A DNA stretch of 64,000 bases from contig NZ_PHQQ01000003.1 of the NCBI RefSeq assembly GCF_002909235.1, forward strand, positions 1 through 64,000, written 5' to 3'. Source of the DNA: Arenibacter catalasegens (lineage in GTDB: Bacteria; Bacteroidota; Bacteroidia; Flavobacteriales; Flavobacteriaceae). Of the stretch, positions 27,175-36,511 are shown in pieces (within the stretch, counting starts at the first letter, position 1; each line of letters starts with the position of its first letter). The position numbers were made by a program, and so were the translations under genes. The notes under the pieces were generated by a model. It saw nothing but the letters and a program-made list of their open reading frames with translations, did not search any database and was not told where the DNA came from.

Positions 27175-28074
27175 TTGGAAACTATACTGACCGTAAACCA
27201 TCTCACCAAGAAGTTTGGATACCTAACTGCAGTTAAAGATCTTACCTTTAATATTGAAAAAGGTAATGTTTATGGTATTTTAGGGCCGAATGGCAGTGGA
27301 AAGTCCACCACCTTGGGCATAGTGCTAAATGTCGTCAACAAGACAGCAGGTGACTTTGCCTGGTTTGGAGGTACTATTTCTACCCACGCCGCTTTAAAGA
27401 AAGTGGGGGCCATTATTGAACGCCCCAATTTCTACCCCTATATGACGGCGATTCAAAATCTTAAATTGGTCTGTAAGATAAAGGAAGTGCCTGAGGACAA
27501 AATTGATGAAAAACTGGAAATGGTAGGACTACTAGATCGCAAAAACAGTAAGTTTCGCACCTATTCCCTAGGAATGAAACAGAGATTGGCCATAGCCTCC
27601 GCCCTACTCAACGATCCCGAAATTTTAATTCTGGACGAACCAACTAACGGCCTAGACCCACAAGGTATACACCAAATTCGAGAAATTATAAAAAAAATTG
27701 CCTCACAAGGCACTACCATTCTTTTAGCCTCTCACTTACTGGACGAAGTAGAAAAAGTTTGTAGTCACGTGGTTATCCTCCTGAAAGGAGAAAAACTTTA
27801 TTCTGGGCCAGTAGACGAAATGTTGACCAGCTATGGCTTTTTCGAACTTAAGTCATCAGATGAAGCTGCCTTGATTACCTTCCTTAGTAATCATGCAAGT
27901 TTCGGTTCCATAAAAAATGAAAATGGTATAATTACCGCTATCCTAAAAGAAGAATTAGATGCGAGCAGCCTAAATAAGGAATTGTTTAAAAACGGCATAG
28001 AACTCTCACATTTAGTAAAACGCAAAGAAAGCCTTGAGGAACAATTCCTTAATCTGACAAACCAAATCAATTAA
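27175..28074 (+). CDS. ABC transporter ATP-binding protein, TTG start
   Basis: ATPase of an ABC-2 type exporter (299 aa). Walker A GPNGSGKST (about 39-47), Q-loop region, signature YSLGMKQRLAIA, Walker B ILILDEPTNGLDPQG and a switch His (LLASHLLDE) are all intact. No in-frame ATG precedes the first conserved residues (TILTVNHLTKKFG), so TTG at 27175 is the most credible start. Its partner permease begins 28 nt downstream. It resembles drug/lantibiotic-type exporters; the cargo is unknown. I found no specific reason to call it GldA. Confidence 0.9.
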   Translation: METILTVNHLTKKFGYLTAVKDLTFNIEKGNVYGILGPNGSGKSTTLGIVLNVVNKTAGDFAWFGGTISTHAALKKVGAIIERPNFYPYMTAIQNLKLVCKIKEVPEDKIDEKLEMVGLLDRKNSKFRTYSLGMKQRLAIASALLNDPEILILDEPTNGLDPQGIHQIREIIKKIASQGTTILLASHLLDEVEKVCSHVVILLKGEKLYSGPVDEMLTSYGFFELKSSDEAALITFLSNHASFGSIKNENGIITAILKEELDASSLNKELFKNGIELSHLVKRKESLEEQFLNLTNQIN

Positions 28075-28102
28075 ACCAGAATACCTCTAACCGCATAAAA
28101 TT

Positions 28103-28936
28103 ATGTTACGTTTATTACAGATAGAATTTATAAAATTATGGAATAATAATGCCAGTAGGGTCCTTATTATTTCCTATTTCGTCCTTATCCTATGTATGGC
28201 ATTAATTGCTGCCATCAAGTTTGACATAGGACCCATTCAATTCAATGTAGCCGAGCAGGGCATATTCAATTTTCCATACATATGGCATTTGAACACATGG
28301 ATTGCCAGTGGTCTAAAACTTTTTTTTGCCATCATTATCGTCTCCATGATGGCAAATGAATACAGCAACAAGACCTTAAAACAAAATTTGATCGACGGCC
28401 TTAGTAAAAAGGAATTTATTGCCTCTAAATTTCTTACCGTTTTTGCCTTTTCCGTTATTTCCACCCTCTTTGTTTTTCTTGTTTCCCTTGTATTGGGCCT
28501 CTTTTATTCCGATTTCACCGAGGTTTCTATTATATTTTCAGAATTAGAATACTTATTGGCTTATTTTGTTAAGCTAACAGGCTTCTTTTCCTTCTGTCTT
28601 TTCCTTGGAATATTGGTTAAACGGTCTGCCTTTGCACTGGGTTTCTTAATTATATGGTTTGCCATAGAAAATCTAGGTATCCGATTTTTAGTCTGGTGGT
28701 TGGCCGGAAAGGAGGCCTCTGCCTCAGTTATGAAATTCCTCCCCTTGGAGTCTATGGGCAACTTGATCAAAGAACCTATCTCTAGATTTAAAGCGGTACA
28801 AAGTATGGTGGAACAAGTAGGGGAAGAATTTCATAAGGATTATGCTGTCCATTTTCATGAGATTCTAATAGTGATCTGTTGGACCTCAATTTTTATTTAC
28901 CTTTCCTATGTCTTGCTTAAAAAACGCGACTTATAG
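28103..28936 (+). CDS. ABC-2 type transporter permease
   Basis: Membrane component (277 aa) with about six hydrophobic helices: one near the N-terminus (VLIISYFVLILCMALIAA), one around residue 70, and four more up to the C-terminal pair ending in LLKKRDL. The ANEYSNKTLKQNLIDGLSK cytoplasmic segment after helix 2 is typical of ABC-2 permeases. Together with the upstream ATPase it would form a dimeric exporter. Substrate cannot be inferred. Confidence 0.85.
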   Translation: MLRLLQIEFIKLWNNNASRVLIISYFVLILCMALIAAIKFDIGPIQFNVAEQGIFNFPYIWHLNTWIASGLKLFFAIIIVSMMANEYSNKTLKQNLIDGLSKKEFIASKFLTVFAFSVISTLFVFLVSLVLGLFYSDFTEVSIIFSELEYLLAYFVKLTGFFSFCLFLGILVKRSAFALGFLIIWFAIENLGIRFLVWWLAGKEASASVMKFLPLESMGNLIKEPISRFKAVQSMVEQVGEEFHKDYAVHFHEILIVICWTSIFIYLSYVLLKKRDL

Positions 28937-29140
28937 ATCTCCTTTTTCTTAATAATTCTTGTTCCCTTTATCACTAATGGCTTCCAACCTACCTATATAA
29001 GGCATAATTAAATCCCAAATGAACTAAGTATTGCTCTCTATTTGTTAATTTTAGGTCTTAAAGTAAACATGGCCCTATTTGATCAACTATTCTCTTAATC
29101 TAAGCGATTAATCAAGAAATTTTATGGGAGTTCCTGAATG

Positions 29141-29167
29141 TGCTACAAGTTTTCTGTAGCATTTTTT
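29141..29167 (+). terminator. Intrinsic terminator just upstream of uvrB
   Basis: A 7-bp stem (TGCTACA/TGTAGCA) with a 7-nt loop is followed by six T residues. It probably ends the ABC-transporter transcript, but it lies only 19 nt before the uvrB start codon, so it could also act in the uvrB leader. Confidence 0.7.
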
Positions 29168-29185
29168 ACAAGAAATATTTAGCAT

Positions 29186-31174
29186 ATGAAATTTAAAGTT
29201 GTTTCCGAATTTAAGCCTACTGGTGATCAGCCCCAAGCCATAAAACAATTGAAAGAAGGTCTGGAAGCGGATGAACGTTACCAAACACTTTTAGGTGTAA
29301 CGGGTTCAGGAAAAACATTTACAGTAGCCAATGTCATAGAGCAGGTACAGCGACCCACCCTGGTATTGGCCCACAATAAAACCCTTGCTGCACAATTATA
29401 CTCTGAATTTAAACAGTTCTTTCCAGAGAATGCGGTGGAATATTTTGTCTCTTATTACGACTACTATCAACCAGAGGCCTATATACCCTCGAGCGGCACC
29501 TACATTGAAAAGGATCTGTCTATTAATGAGGACATAGAAAAACTGCGTTTGAGTACTACTTCATCCCTTTTATCCGGAAGGAGGGATATTTTAGTAGTGG
29601 CCTCTGTATCGTGTTTATACGGTATTGGAAATCCTGTTGAATTTCAAAAAAATGTCATCGGAATTCAAAAAGACCAAGTGATACCTAGAACCAAATTTTT
29701 ACATCAACTGGTTCAAAGTCTATATTCCCGAACCACTGCCGATTTTAGAAATGGCAATTTTAGGGTAAAAGGGGATGTTGTGGATGTTTTTCCTAGCTAT
29801 GCCGACCATGCCTTTCGAATTCATTTTTTTGGGGATGAAATCGAGGAAATAGAAGCCTTTGATCCCTATAAGAATAAAGTACTTGAAAAGTACCAACAGC
29901 TTAATATTTACCCGGCCAATATGTTTGTGACCTCACCAGACATACTCCAGAATGCCATACACCTAATACAGGAGGACATGGTACTTCAGGTGGCGTATTT
30001 CAAGGAAATAGGCAAGCATTTGGAAGCCAAACGTCTGGAAGAAAGAACCAACTTTGATCTGGAAATGATCCGGGAATTGGGATATTGCTCAGGTATAGAA
30101 AATTATTCCAGGTATTTGGATGGTCGTGAACCGGGAACCCGTCCGTTTTGTTTGTTAGATTATTTTCCAAATGACTATTTAATGGTGGTCGATGAAAGTC
30201 ACGTCACTATTCCCCAGGTACACGCCATGTACGGTGGTGACCGATCCAGAAAGGAGAATTTGGTGGAATACGGATTTAGATTGCCCGCTGCAATGGATAA
30301 CCGTCCTTTAAAATTTGAGGAATTTGAAGCCCTCCAAAATCAGGTAATTTATGTAAGTGCGACTCCTGCAGATTATGAACTGCAGTTGAGCCAGGGAGTA
30401 TTTGTAGAGCAAGTGATAAGGCCCACTGGGCTATTGGACCCGATAATTGAGGTGCGTCCCAGCCTAAACCAAATTGATGACCTTATCGAGGAAATTCATC
30501 TAAGGGTGGAAAAAAATGAAAGAACCTTGGTTACCACCTTGACCAAAAGAATGGCAGAAGAGTTGGCCAAATATTTAACCCGGATAAATGTGCGCTGCCG
30601 ATATATACATAGTGATGTAGATACTCTGGAGCGGGTGGAAATAATGCAGGACCTGCGCAAAGGTGTTTTTGATGTTCTCATAGGGGTCAACTTATTAAGG
30701 GAAGGTTTGGATCTACCAGAGGTCTCCTTGGTAGCAATTTTGGACGCGGACAAGGAAGGTTTCCTTAGAAGCGCAAGGTCTTTGACCCAGACCGTGGGTC
30801 GTGCAGCAAGAAACCTTAATGGTAAAGCCATTATGTATGCGGATAAAATTACCAACAGCATGCAAAAAACAATGGACGAAACTAATTATAGACGTGAAAA
30901 ACAAGCCACTTATAATACAGAAAACAATATAACTCCCACCGCACTAAATAAAAGTTTGGACAGTGTCTTGTCCAAAAATTCTGTATCCACCTATCATTTT
31001 GAGAAGGCGGAAATGGATGCCGCAGAGCCAGATCTAATGTATCTTACCAAAGAGCAAAAGGAAAAAATGATACGGGATAAAAGGAAAGCTATGGAGAAGG
31101 CGGCCAAAGCACTGGATTTTATGCAAGCGGCCAAATTAAGGGACGAAATTAAATCTCTACAGGAGCAAGAATAA
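29186..31174 (+). CDS. uvrB: Excinuclease ABC subunit B
   Basis: Full-length UvrB helicase (662 aa) that loads onto damaged DNA and directs UvrC incision in nucleotide excision repair. Walker A GVTGSGKT, the YYDYYQPEAYIPSSGTYIEK beta-hairpin that probes lesions, DESHVTIPQ motif II, QTVGRAARN motif VI and the C-terminal UVR domain (about 620-660) are present. It appears monocistronic, followed by a strong terminator. A hairpin with T tract just upstream is described separately. Confidence 0.98.
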   Translation: MKFKVVSEFKPTGDQPQAIKQLKEGLEADERYQTLLGVTGSGKTFTVANVIEQVQRPTLVLAHNKTLAAQLYSEFKQFFPENAVEYFVSYYDYYQPEAYIPSSGTYIEKDLSINEDIEKLRLSTTSSLLSGRRDILVVASVSCLYGIGNPVEFQKNVIGIQKDQVIPRTKFLHQLVQSLYSRTTADFRNGNFRVKGDVVDVFPSYADHAFRIHFFGDEIEEIEAFDPYKNKVLEKYQQLNIYPANMFVTSPDILQNAIHLIQEDMVLQVAYFKEIGKHLEAKRLEERTNFDLEMIRELGYCSGIENYSRYLDGREPGTRPFCLLDYFPNDYLMVVDESHVTIPQVHAMYGGDRSRKENLVEYGFRLPAAMDNRPLKFEEFEALQNQVIYVSATPADYELQLSQGVFVEQVIRPTGLLDPIIEVRPSLNQIDDLIEEIHLRVEKNERTLVTTLTKRMAEELAKYLTRINVRCRYIHSDVDTLERVEIMQDLRKGVFDVLIGVNLLREGLDLPEVSLVAILDADKEGFLRSARSLTQTVGRAARNLNGKAIMYADKITNSMQKTMDETNYRREKQATYNTENNITPTALNKSLDSVLSKNSVSTYHFEKAEMDAAEPDLMYLTKEQKEKMIRDKRKAMEKAAKALDFMQAAKLRDEIKSLQEQE

Positions 31175-31227
31175 TTTACAAAAAGGCGATTTTAGAAAAG
31201 GTAAATCAAAAAACACGTTCCACAAAA

Positions 31228-31255
31228 AAAGCGCTTCGATTTCTCGAAGCGCTTT
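31228..31255. terminator. Strong terminator between uvrB and hsp20
   Basis: A 12-bp perfect stem (AAAGCGCTTCGA and complement) with a TTTC loop lies between convergent uvrB and the Hsp20 gene. A tracts on the left and T on the right suit use in both directions. Confidence 0.85.
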
Positions 31256-31320
31256 CCTAACCAAATAACCAACTAACCAAACCATCATGAATCCCAATGG
31301 ATTCACAACTACTTTTAAGC

Positions 31321-31746
31321 TTACGCTATCTCAATTAATCTTTTGGGTTTTGGCAATGCCTCTTCTTTTTTGGGCAATACGAACTTTAAGATACCATCTG
31401 TATAGGAGGCATTAATTTTATCCATGGAAATGGTTTCCGGTAAACTAAAAACTCTTTTGAAGGAAGAAAAAACAAATTCCCTTCTTGTATATCCATCATC
31501 CTCCTTATGTTCTTCATTTTTAACTTCAGAAGAAATGGTAAGGATATCCTTGTCGATTTCAACATTAAAATCCTCCTTTTTCCTTCCGGGTATTGCCAAT
31601 TCCAATACGTATTCACTATCGGTTTCCTTGACATTGGCGGCTGGAACATTCTGTTTGAAGTTATCCACTCCACCAAACCAATCCGGTCTTAAAAATTCGC
31701 TCATTAAGGCAGGAAACAGCACATTATTTCTTTTTACTAGGCTCAT
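31321..31746 (-). CDS. Hsp20/alpha-crystallin small heat-shock protein
   Basis: ATP-independent chaperone (141 aa) that holds unfolded proteins. The alpha-crystallin domain spans about 35-130, from VKETDSEYVLELAIPG to the conserved A-x-x-x-D-G-I-L-K-F-V-L-P. A short C-terminal tail includes the family's I/V-x-I/V-like LIEIA. There is no signal peptide. A TATATTTG-like element lies about 66 nt upstream (31812-31819, minus strand). Confidence 0.95.
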   Translation of the reverse strand: MSLVKRNNVLFPALMSEFLRPDWFGGVDNFKQNVPAANVKETDSEYVLELAIPGRKKEDFNVEIDKDILTISSEVKNEEHKEDDGYTRREFVFSSFKRVFSLPETISMDKINASYTDGILKFVLPKKEEALPKPKRLIEIA

Positions 31747-31811
31747 GACTTTTATATTTTAAATTAAACTTTAAATTCTCATGAGCTAAAAGGCAAATCC
31801 TATACCGATTT

Positions 31812-31819
31812 CAAATATA
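31812..31819 (-). promoter_or_regulatory. Candidate -7 element for hsp20
   Basis: On the minus strand this reads TATATTTG, matching TAnnTTTG. No TTG occurs at the normal -33 distance, so it may depend on an alternative sigma factor or an activator. Confidence 0.35.
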
Positions 31820-31871
31820 CGACAACATGTCACTTAACTGCGATCACACACTGCCATTGTGTCGTAATTGG

Positions 31872-32273
31872 TTAATTGTTGTATGCCTTAAATATGTTGA
31901 GAAGGACTGTAGGCGGAACCACTTTGTCCGGGTAATGGTGCATTACGGTAAGTACTTGGTCAATGGCGGCCTGTGGAAGTCCAAATCCAAGTCCTATATT
32001 ATGTAGTTGTTCAATCTCCACCAATCGCTGTTCGTTATCAACATTCATAAGGAGCACCAACCTATGAAACTGAAGAATCCGCTCTGCTTCAGATTTAAGC
32101 AAAACCTTTTCTACCTTACGATGAAAAAGGGAATCGAATGTTTCCTTATCGATTTCTAGTTGATTTGCCACGCCAAGTAAGAAATCATACTCTGAATCCT
32201 TGATTTCATTATCTACTTTTGCAAAAGAAATCATTTGGGAAAGAATACCCAACTTCTCCAAATACGTACTCAT
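31872..32273 (-). CDS. TerB-like small helical protein
   Basis: All-helical cytoplasmic protein of 133 aa. The pattern of Asp/Glu-rich helices (FAKVDNEIKDSEYDFLLGVANQL) resembles TerB/DjlA-like domains that bind metal through acidic residues. Family relatives in flavobacteria are often labelled 'excinuclease ABC subunit B'; that label is not supported here, as no helicase motif exists, and probably arose from proximity to uvrB. Function unknown. Confidence 0.55.
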   Translation of the reverse strand: MSTYLEKLGILSQMISFAKVDNEIKDSEYDFLLGVANQLEIDKETFDSLFHRKVEKVLLKSEAERILQFHRLVLLMNVDNEQRLVEIEQLHNIGLGFGLPQAAIDQVLTVMHHYPDKVVPPTVLLNIFKAYNN

Positions 32274-32398
32274 AAATTTCAGTTTAATACCAAGTTACGT
32301 TAATTAGCAATCATTTAATGTCTTACTTCTAGGGAAAGTATTGCTAAACTAGTATTACATCCTAGTTTTTTGTAATATCTTGCCAAAAAATTTATCCT

Positions 32399-32767
32399 AT
32401 GACCAATAATGATGTTCTTAAAAAATTGAGGGTCGCCTTAAAATTACGGGACGATGAAATTGTAGAAATTTTAAAACTTGTCGATTTTAAGATTACCAAA
32501 AGTGAGTTGGGAGCGTTTTTTAGAAAGGAAGACCACCCGAATTATGTAGAATGTGGCGATCAAATATTGCGGAATTTTTTGAACGGATTGGTAATACATT
32601 ACCGAGGAACTAAGGAGAAACCAAAAGACCCCAAAATAACTTTGCCCAAACAAAAAAAGGAATTAGATTCCAAAACACATCAAAAACCCAGATTTAAGGA
32701 CCAACAAAAGAAGAACATGGATAATGATCTTAGTCCTGTGAAATATAAAAACAAAAAAAAGTCTTGA
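32399..32767 (+). CDS. DUF1456 (YehS-like) family protein
   Basis: Cytoplasmic 122-aa protein. It has the DUF1456 repeat, a roughly 60-residue unit seen at 1-70: VLKKLRVALKLRDDEIVEIL followed by FFRKEDHPNYVECGDQILRNFLNGL. The Lys-rich tail (about 78-122) looks disordered and basic. Function is unknown. The stop codon lies within the stem of its own terminator hairpin. Confidence 0.85.
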   Translation: MTNNDVLKKLRVALKLRDDEIVEILKLVDFKITKSELGAFFRKEDHPNYVECGDQILRNFLNGLVIHYRGTKEKPKDPKITLPKQKKELDSKTHQKPRFKDQQKKNMDNDLSPVKYKNKKKS

Positions 32768-32783
32768 TTTATTTCAAGACTTT
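32758..32783 (+). terminator. Terminator overlapping the DUF1456 stop codon
   Basis: A 10-bp stem (AAAGTCTTGA/TCAAGACTTT) with a 6-nt loop. The TGA stop at 32765-32767 forms part of the left arm, so a ribosome finishing translation would cover the hairpin. Confidence 0.6.
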
Positions 32784-32930
32784 AATGACTGATTTTTAAA
32801 CTCCCTTCCCTGCGGCACCGAATTTATATTCGCGAATATGTGTCGGAATATATTTCAAGATACGCTCATAAAATAACATTAGGCCAACCTTAGACTTCTC
32901 AATAAATCTAGCCAAACATGCTTTAAACAA

Positions 32931-32963
32931 CAAAAGGCAGCACCATTACAGCACTGCCTTTTG
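32931..32963 (-). terminator. Terminator of sucC
   Basis: Arms CAAAAGGCAG and CTGCCTTTTG pair perfectly around a 13-nt loop, 23 nt downstream of sucC. T-rich sequence follows on the minus strand. Confidence 0.7.
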
Positions 32964-32985
32964 AATATTTATAATTTCTCTATTG

Positions 32986-34179
32986 TTATGCCAATACTTC
33001 TTTAACCTTATCGGCGGCTTCCTGGAACTGTACTGCGGAATGTACAGCCAAGCCTGAATTATCAATAATTTCCTTTGCCAATTCGGCATTGGTACCTTGC
33101 AATCGTACTATAATAGGCACTTTTATTGCATCTCCCATATTCTTATAGGCATCCACAACTCCTTGCGCTACACGATCACAGCGAACTATACCACCAAAAA
33201 TATTTATCAGGATACATTTTACTTCAGGATCTTTCAAGATAATCCTGAAAGCTTCTTCTACCCTTTTGGCATCTGCCGTTCCTCCAACATCCAAGAAGTT
33301 GGCAGGCTCTCCACCAGCCATTTTAATAAGATCCATAGTAGCCATAGCCAATCCGGCCCCATTTACCATACATCCAACATTACCATCCAAATCCACGTAA
33401 TTAAGTCCAACGGCTCTTGCTTCTACCTCTATAGCATTCTCCTCCAACAAATCTCGCATTTCAGCATATTGCTTTCTTCTATAAAGAGCATTATCATCTA
33501 TGGAGACTTTGGCATCAACTGCCATAATCTTATCATCGGAAGTCTTAAGAACTGGGTTTATTTCGAATAAACTAGCATCGCTCTCCACATATGCCTTATA
33601 TAGATTGGTAACGAACTTGGTCATTTCCTTAAAAGCCGTCCCCGACAACCCTAAGTTAAAAGCTATTTTTCTAGCCTGAAAAGGCAATAAGCCGGTTGCA
33701 GGGTTTATTTCTTCTGTAAAAATAAGGTGTGGTGTTTTCTCTGCCACTTCCTCGATATCCATTCCACCTTCGGTAGAATACATGATCATATTTCTTCCAA
33801 CGGCCCTATTCAATAATACGGACATATAAAATTCACTGGTTTCACTATCGCCTGGATAATATACATCCTCAGCAACCAAAACTTTATGTACTTTCTTACC
33901 TTCCGCCGAAGTTTGTGGGGTAATTAAATTCATTCCAATTATAGATCCTGCAATTTCTTCCACTTCACGCAAGTTCTTGGCAATTTTAACTCCTCCTCCT
34001 TTTCCACGTCCACCTGCGTGAACCTGGGCTTTTATAACATGCCAACCGGTTCCGGTTTCCTGAGTCAATTGTTTGGCTGCATCTACTGCTTCCTTAGCGT
34101 TATATGCCACTAAACCGCGTTGAATGCGTACTCCAAAGCTCGCTAAAATCTCTTTTCCTTGATATTCGTGAAGGTTCAT
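32986..34179 (-). CDS. sucC: Succinate-CoA ligase, beta subunit
   Basis: ATP-grasp beta subunit (397 aa) of the TCA-cycle enzyme making succinate plus ATP/GTP from succinyl-CoA. The start MNLHEYQGKEIL is canonical. HAGGRGKGGGVKIA (nucleotide loop), FEINPVLKT metal site and the C-terminal NIFGGIVRCDRVAQG CoA-ligase loop are intact. Its partner sucD is not in the window, which is common in Bacteroidota. It is monocistronic. Confidence 0.97.
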   Translation of the reverse strand: MNLHEYQGKEILASFGVRIQRGLVAYNAKEAVDAAKQLTQETGTGWHVIKAQVHAGGRGKGGGVKIAKNLREVEEIAGSIIGMNLITPQTSAEGKKVHKVLVAEDVYYPGDSETSEFYMSVLLNRAVGRNMIMYSTEGGMDIEEVAEKTPHLIFTEEINPATGLLPFQARKIAFNLGLSGTAFKEMTKFVTNLYKAYVESDASLFEINPVLKTSDDKIMAVDAKVSIDDNALYRRKQYAEMRDLLEENAIEVEARAVGLNYVDLDGNVGCMVNGAGLAMATMDLIKMAGGEPANFLDVGGTADAKRVEEAFRIILKDPEVKCILINIFGGIVRCDRVAQGVVDAYKNMGDAIKVPIIVRLQGTNAELAKEIIDNSGLAVHSAVQFQEAADKVKEVLA

Positions 34180-34206
34180 AAATTGAAGGTTCTAAATGTT
34201 GAGTTG

Positions 34207-34214
34207 CAAAAATA
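34207..34214 (-). promoter_or_regulatory. Candidate -7 element for sucC
   Basis: Reads TATTTTTG on the minus strand, matching TAnnTTTG, 28 nt before the start codon. The -33 element is not evident. Confidence 0.3.
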
Positions 34215-34414
34215 GGAAACACAGCGGATTTACCCTAATTAAATAAAACAGAAAAATCGCAAGGGCTACTAATAGCAAAAAGTCGGTATAGCATATTAAA
34301 AATAAACAAATGCATTCCCTATATTCCAATTAGAATAATATTTAAAACTAGTTTCCAACCAAATGTTAAGGACAAATTTTGCTCCGCTAGGAAGTTTGCA
34401 CAATGGCCAATCGA

Positions 34415-35053
34415 TTAAATTTTAAAATTCTTAAAATCAATAGGGTCAAAATTTTTAAAATGCCCGTTCATCCCTATCATTTCCTTAGATTGGTTCACCT
34501 GCCTTAAAACATGGATGGTATTGGTTAAATGTCCTTTTATAAATAATAATCGCTCGCTTTCATAGGTCATTTTTAAGAGCTTGTATTCTTGGGCAAGCGA
34601 CAGTCCAATTTTATGTATTAATTTATAAATATCAAAGTTCCCTGTGGTGATATCGAAAAAAGAAACATCCATAAGATCATACAGTTCAATGACCAGACTA
34701 ATGACATTTCCTCTCAAGGAAGCCACACTGTCATTATAATAGGATATAAACTCAACCTCCCCTGCGGGATATAATTTACCTTCCATTGTCTGTTGAAATG
34801 CACTTACTTTAAAGCTCCGTATGCCTATACAAATTATATCCATTGCCCCAGTTTTGTAGGTCTTAACCACCTGTTTCAATTCCATTTCGGTCCCATATGC
34901 AATTTCCCCTTCCATATATACCGGTATACCAAAAGTCATAGGTATATCCCGAACCTCAGCAATCAATTGTTTGTAGCGCTCCTCAAAAATATGCAGGGCA
35001 ACCACCTCACCGGTAAAAAAAACGGACGGCAAAGGAAACATGGGTAACATCAT
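34415..35053 (-). CDS. Lon N-terminal (LON substrate-binding) domain protein
   Basis: Stand-alone LON domain protein (212 aa) without ATPase or protease parts. The opening MLPMFPLPSVFFTGEVVALHIFEERYKQL is the diagnostic PUA-like block; AYGTEMELKQV and GIRSFKV follow. Related stand-alone domains accompany or modulate protein turnover, but their target is not known. A second Met directly follows the first, so the start is uncertain by one codon. It is monocistronic, divergent from lysA. Confidence 0.85.
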   Translation of the reverse strand: MMLPMFPLPSVFFTGEVVALHIFEERYKQLIAEVRDIPMTFGIPVYMEGEIAYGTEMELKQVVKTYKTGAMDIICIGIRSFKVSAFQQTMEGKLYPAGEVEFISYYNDSVASLRGNVISLVIELYDLMDVSFFDITTGNFDIYKLIHKIGLSLAQEYKLLKMTYESERLLFIKGHLTNTIHVLRQVNQSKEMIGMNGHFKNFDPIDFKNFKI

Positions 35054-35160
35054 AAGATTTCTTTAAAGATAAAAGGACCATACCGAAAAACAGACTAGAC
35101 AAAAAATAGATTGTTATAAAAATAACAATATGTTACATTATTCAATTATTGCTATATATT

Positions 35161-35192
35161 TTTGCTAAAAGACAATAAGTAACCTAGATTTG
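35161..35192 (+). promoter_or_regulatory. Bacteroidota-type promoter of lysA
   Basis: TTTG (35161-35164), 20 bp, TAGATTTG (35185-35192): an exact match to the TTTG-N19-21-TAnnTTTG pattern. The lysA start codon follows 16 nt after, implying a very short leader. Confidence 0.7.
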
Positions 35193-35208
35193 CATAAAAT
35201 TTTAAAAA

Positions 35209-36450
35209 ATGCGCAACACTGATTTATTAAAGATAGCAAAAACTTATGGTGACCCGGTCTATGTATACGATTCTGAAAAAATAATTTCCCAGTTTCACAG
35301 ATTGACCAATGCATTTAAAGACGTAAAGAAATTACAATTAAATTACGCCACAAAGGCACTTTCAAATATTACCATTTTAAGATTAATGAACAGCTTGGGA
35401 AGCGGCTTGGATACGGTTTCCATACAAGAGGTACAATTGGGACTAATGGCAGGTTTTAAGCCTAGCTCAATTATATTTACTCCAAATGGCGTTTCTTTAG
35501 AGGAGATTGAAGAGGCCGCCAAATTAGGTGTTCGTATCAATATAGACAACTTATCCATACTGGAACAGTTTGGCAGCAAGCATCCGGATATTCCCGTATG
35601 CATTAGAATAAACCCACATGTAATGGCCGGTGGAAATTCTAAAATATCTGTAGGACATATAGATTCCAAATTCGGTATCAGCATTCATCAAATTCCGCAT
35701 TTATTACGTATCGTTAACCTAACGAACATGAATGTTAATGGAATACATATGCATACTGGAAGTGACATTTTAGATATTGATGTATTCCTTTATGCCTCCG
35801 AAATTCTTTTTGAAACGGCCAAAAATTTTCCTGATTTGGAGTTTATCGACTTCGGAAGCGGATTTAAAGTGCCTTACAAGGAAGGGGACATTGAAACTAA
35901 TATTGAGGAGTTGGGGAAGAAATTGGCCAGCCGATTCAATGCCTTTTGTAAAGAATATGGTAGGGAGTTAACCTTAGCTTTTGAACCTGGCAAATTCTTA
36001 GTAAGCGAAGCCGGAACATTCTTAGCCAAGGTTAATGTTGTTAAACAAACTACTTCCACGGTTTTTGCAAGTGTTGATTCTGGATTCAATCACTTAATTC
36101 GCCCCATGTTATATGGTGCCACCCACAGTATAGAAAACATTTCCAATCCGGAAGGACGTGAACGTTATTATTCCGTTGTAGGTTATATTTGTGAGACGGA
36201 TACTTTTGCCAGTAACAAACGTATCAATGAAATATCCGAGGGCGATATTCTATGTTTTAAAAATGCGGGTGCCTATTGTTTTACAATGGCCAGCAATTAT
36301 AACTCAAGATTTAGACCACCAGAAGTTTTATGGCATAATGGAAAAGCAATTTTGATAAGGGAAAGGGAGACTTTTGACGACCTAATCAAAAACCAAATTG
36401 ATGCCAAAGATTTATTTGCTCCTGTTAAAGAAAATGCAATAGCAAAATAA
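35209..36450 (+). CDS. lysA: Diaminopimelate decarboxylase
   Basis: PLP-dependent fold-III decarboxylase (413 aa) making lysine from meso-diaminopimelate. The cofactor Lys is K49 in NYATKALS; the HMHTGSDI, FEPGKFLV and CETDTFASN segments supply the phosphate site, product site and inter-subunit Cys. The usual G-G-G glycine loop reads FGSGFK, a Bacteroidota-like variation. It is the last step of the pathway that includes dapD at 14471, but the two are far apart here. Confidence 0.95.
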   Translation: MRNTDLLKIAKTYGDPVYVYDSEKIISQFHRLTNAFKDVKKLQLNYATKALSNITILRLMNSLGSGLDTVSIQEVQLGLMAGFKPSSIIFTPNGVSLEEIEEAAKLGVRINIDNLSILEQFGSKHPDIPVCIRINPHVMAGGNSKISVGHIDSKFGISIHQIPHLLRIVNLTNMNVNGIHMHTGSDILDIDVFLYASEILFETAKNFPDLEFIDFGSGFKVPYKEGDIETNIEELGKKLASRFNAFCKEYGRELTLAFEPGKFLVSEAGTFLAKVNVVKQTTSTVFASVDSGFNHLIRPMLYGATHSIENISNPEGRERYYSVVGYICETDTFASNKRINEISEGDILCFKNAGAYCFTMASNYNSRFRPPEVLWHNGKAILIRERETFDDLIKNQIDAKDLFAPVKENAIAK

Positions 36451-36511
36451 AATATACGGAATTTCGTTAGTTTTATTACAATTAGCGGACTAATCCGTAA
36501 AAACCTGAAGT

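Noticed and set aside
27175-28936. GldA for the ABC transporter ATPase
   Set aside because: It has its own adjacent ABC-2 permease and no evident link to gldFG, which lie 30 kb away; the assignment cannot be supported.
31872-32273. Excinuclease ABC subunit B label for the 133-aa protein
   Set aside because: It has no Walker or helicase motif; the true uvrB is intact at 29186.
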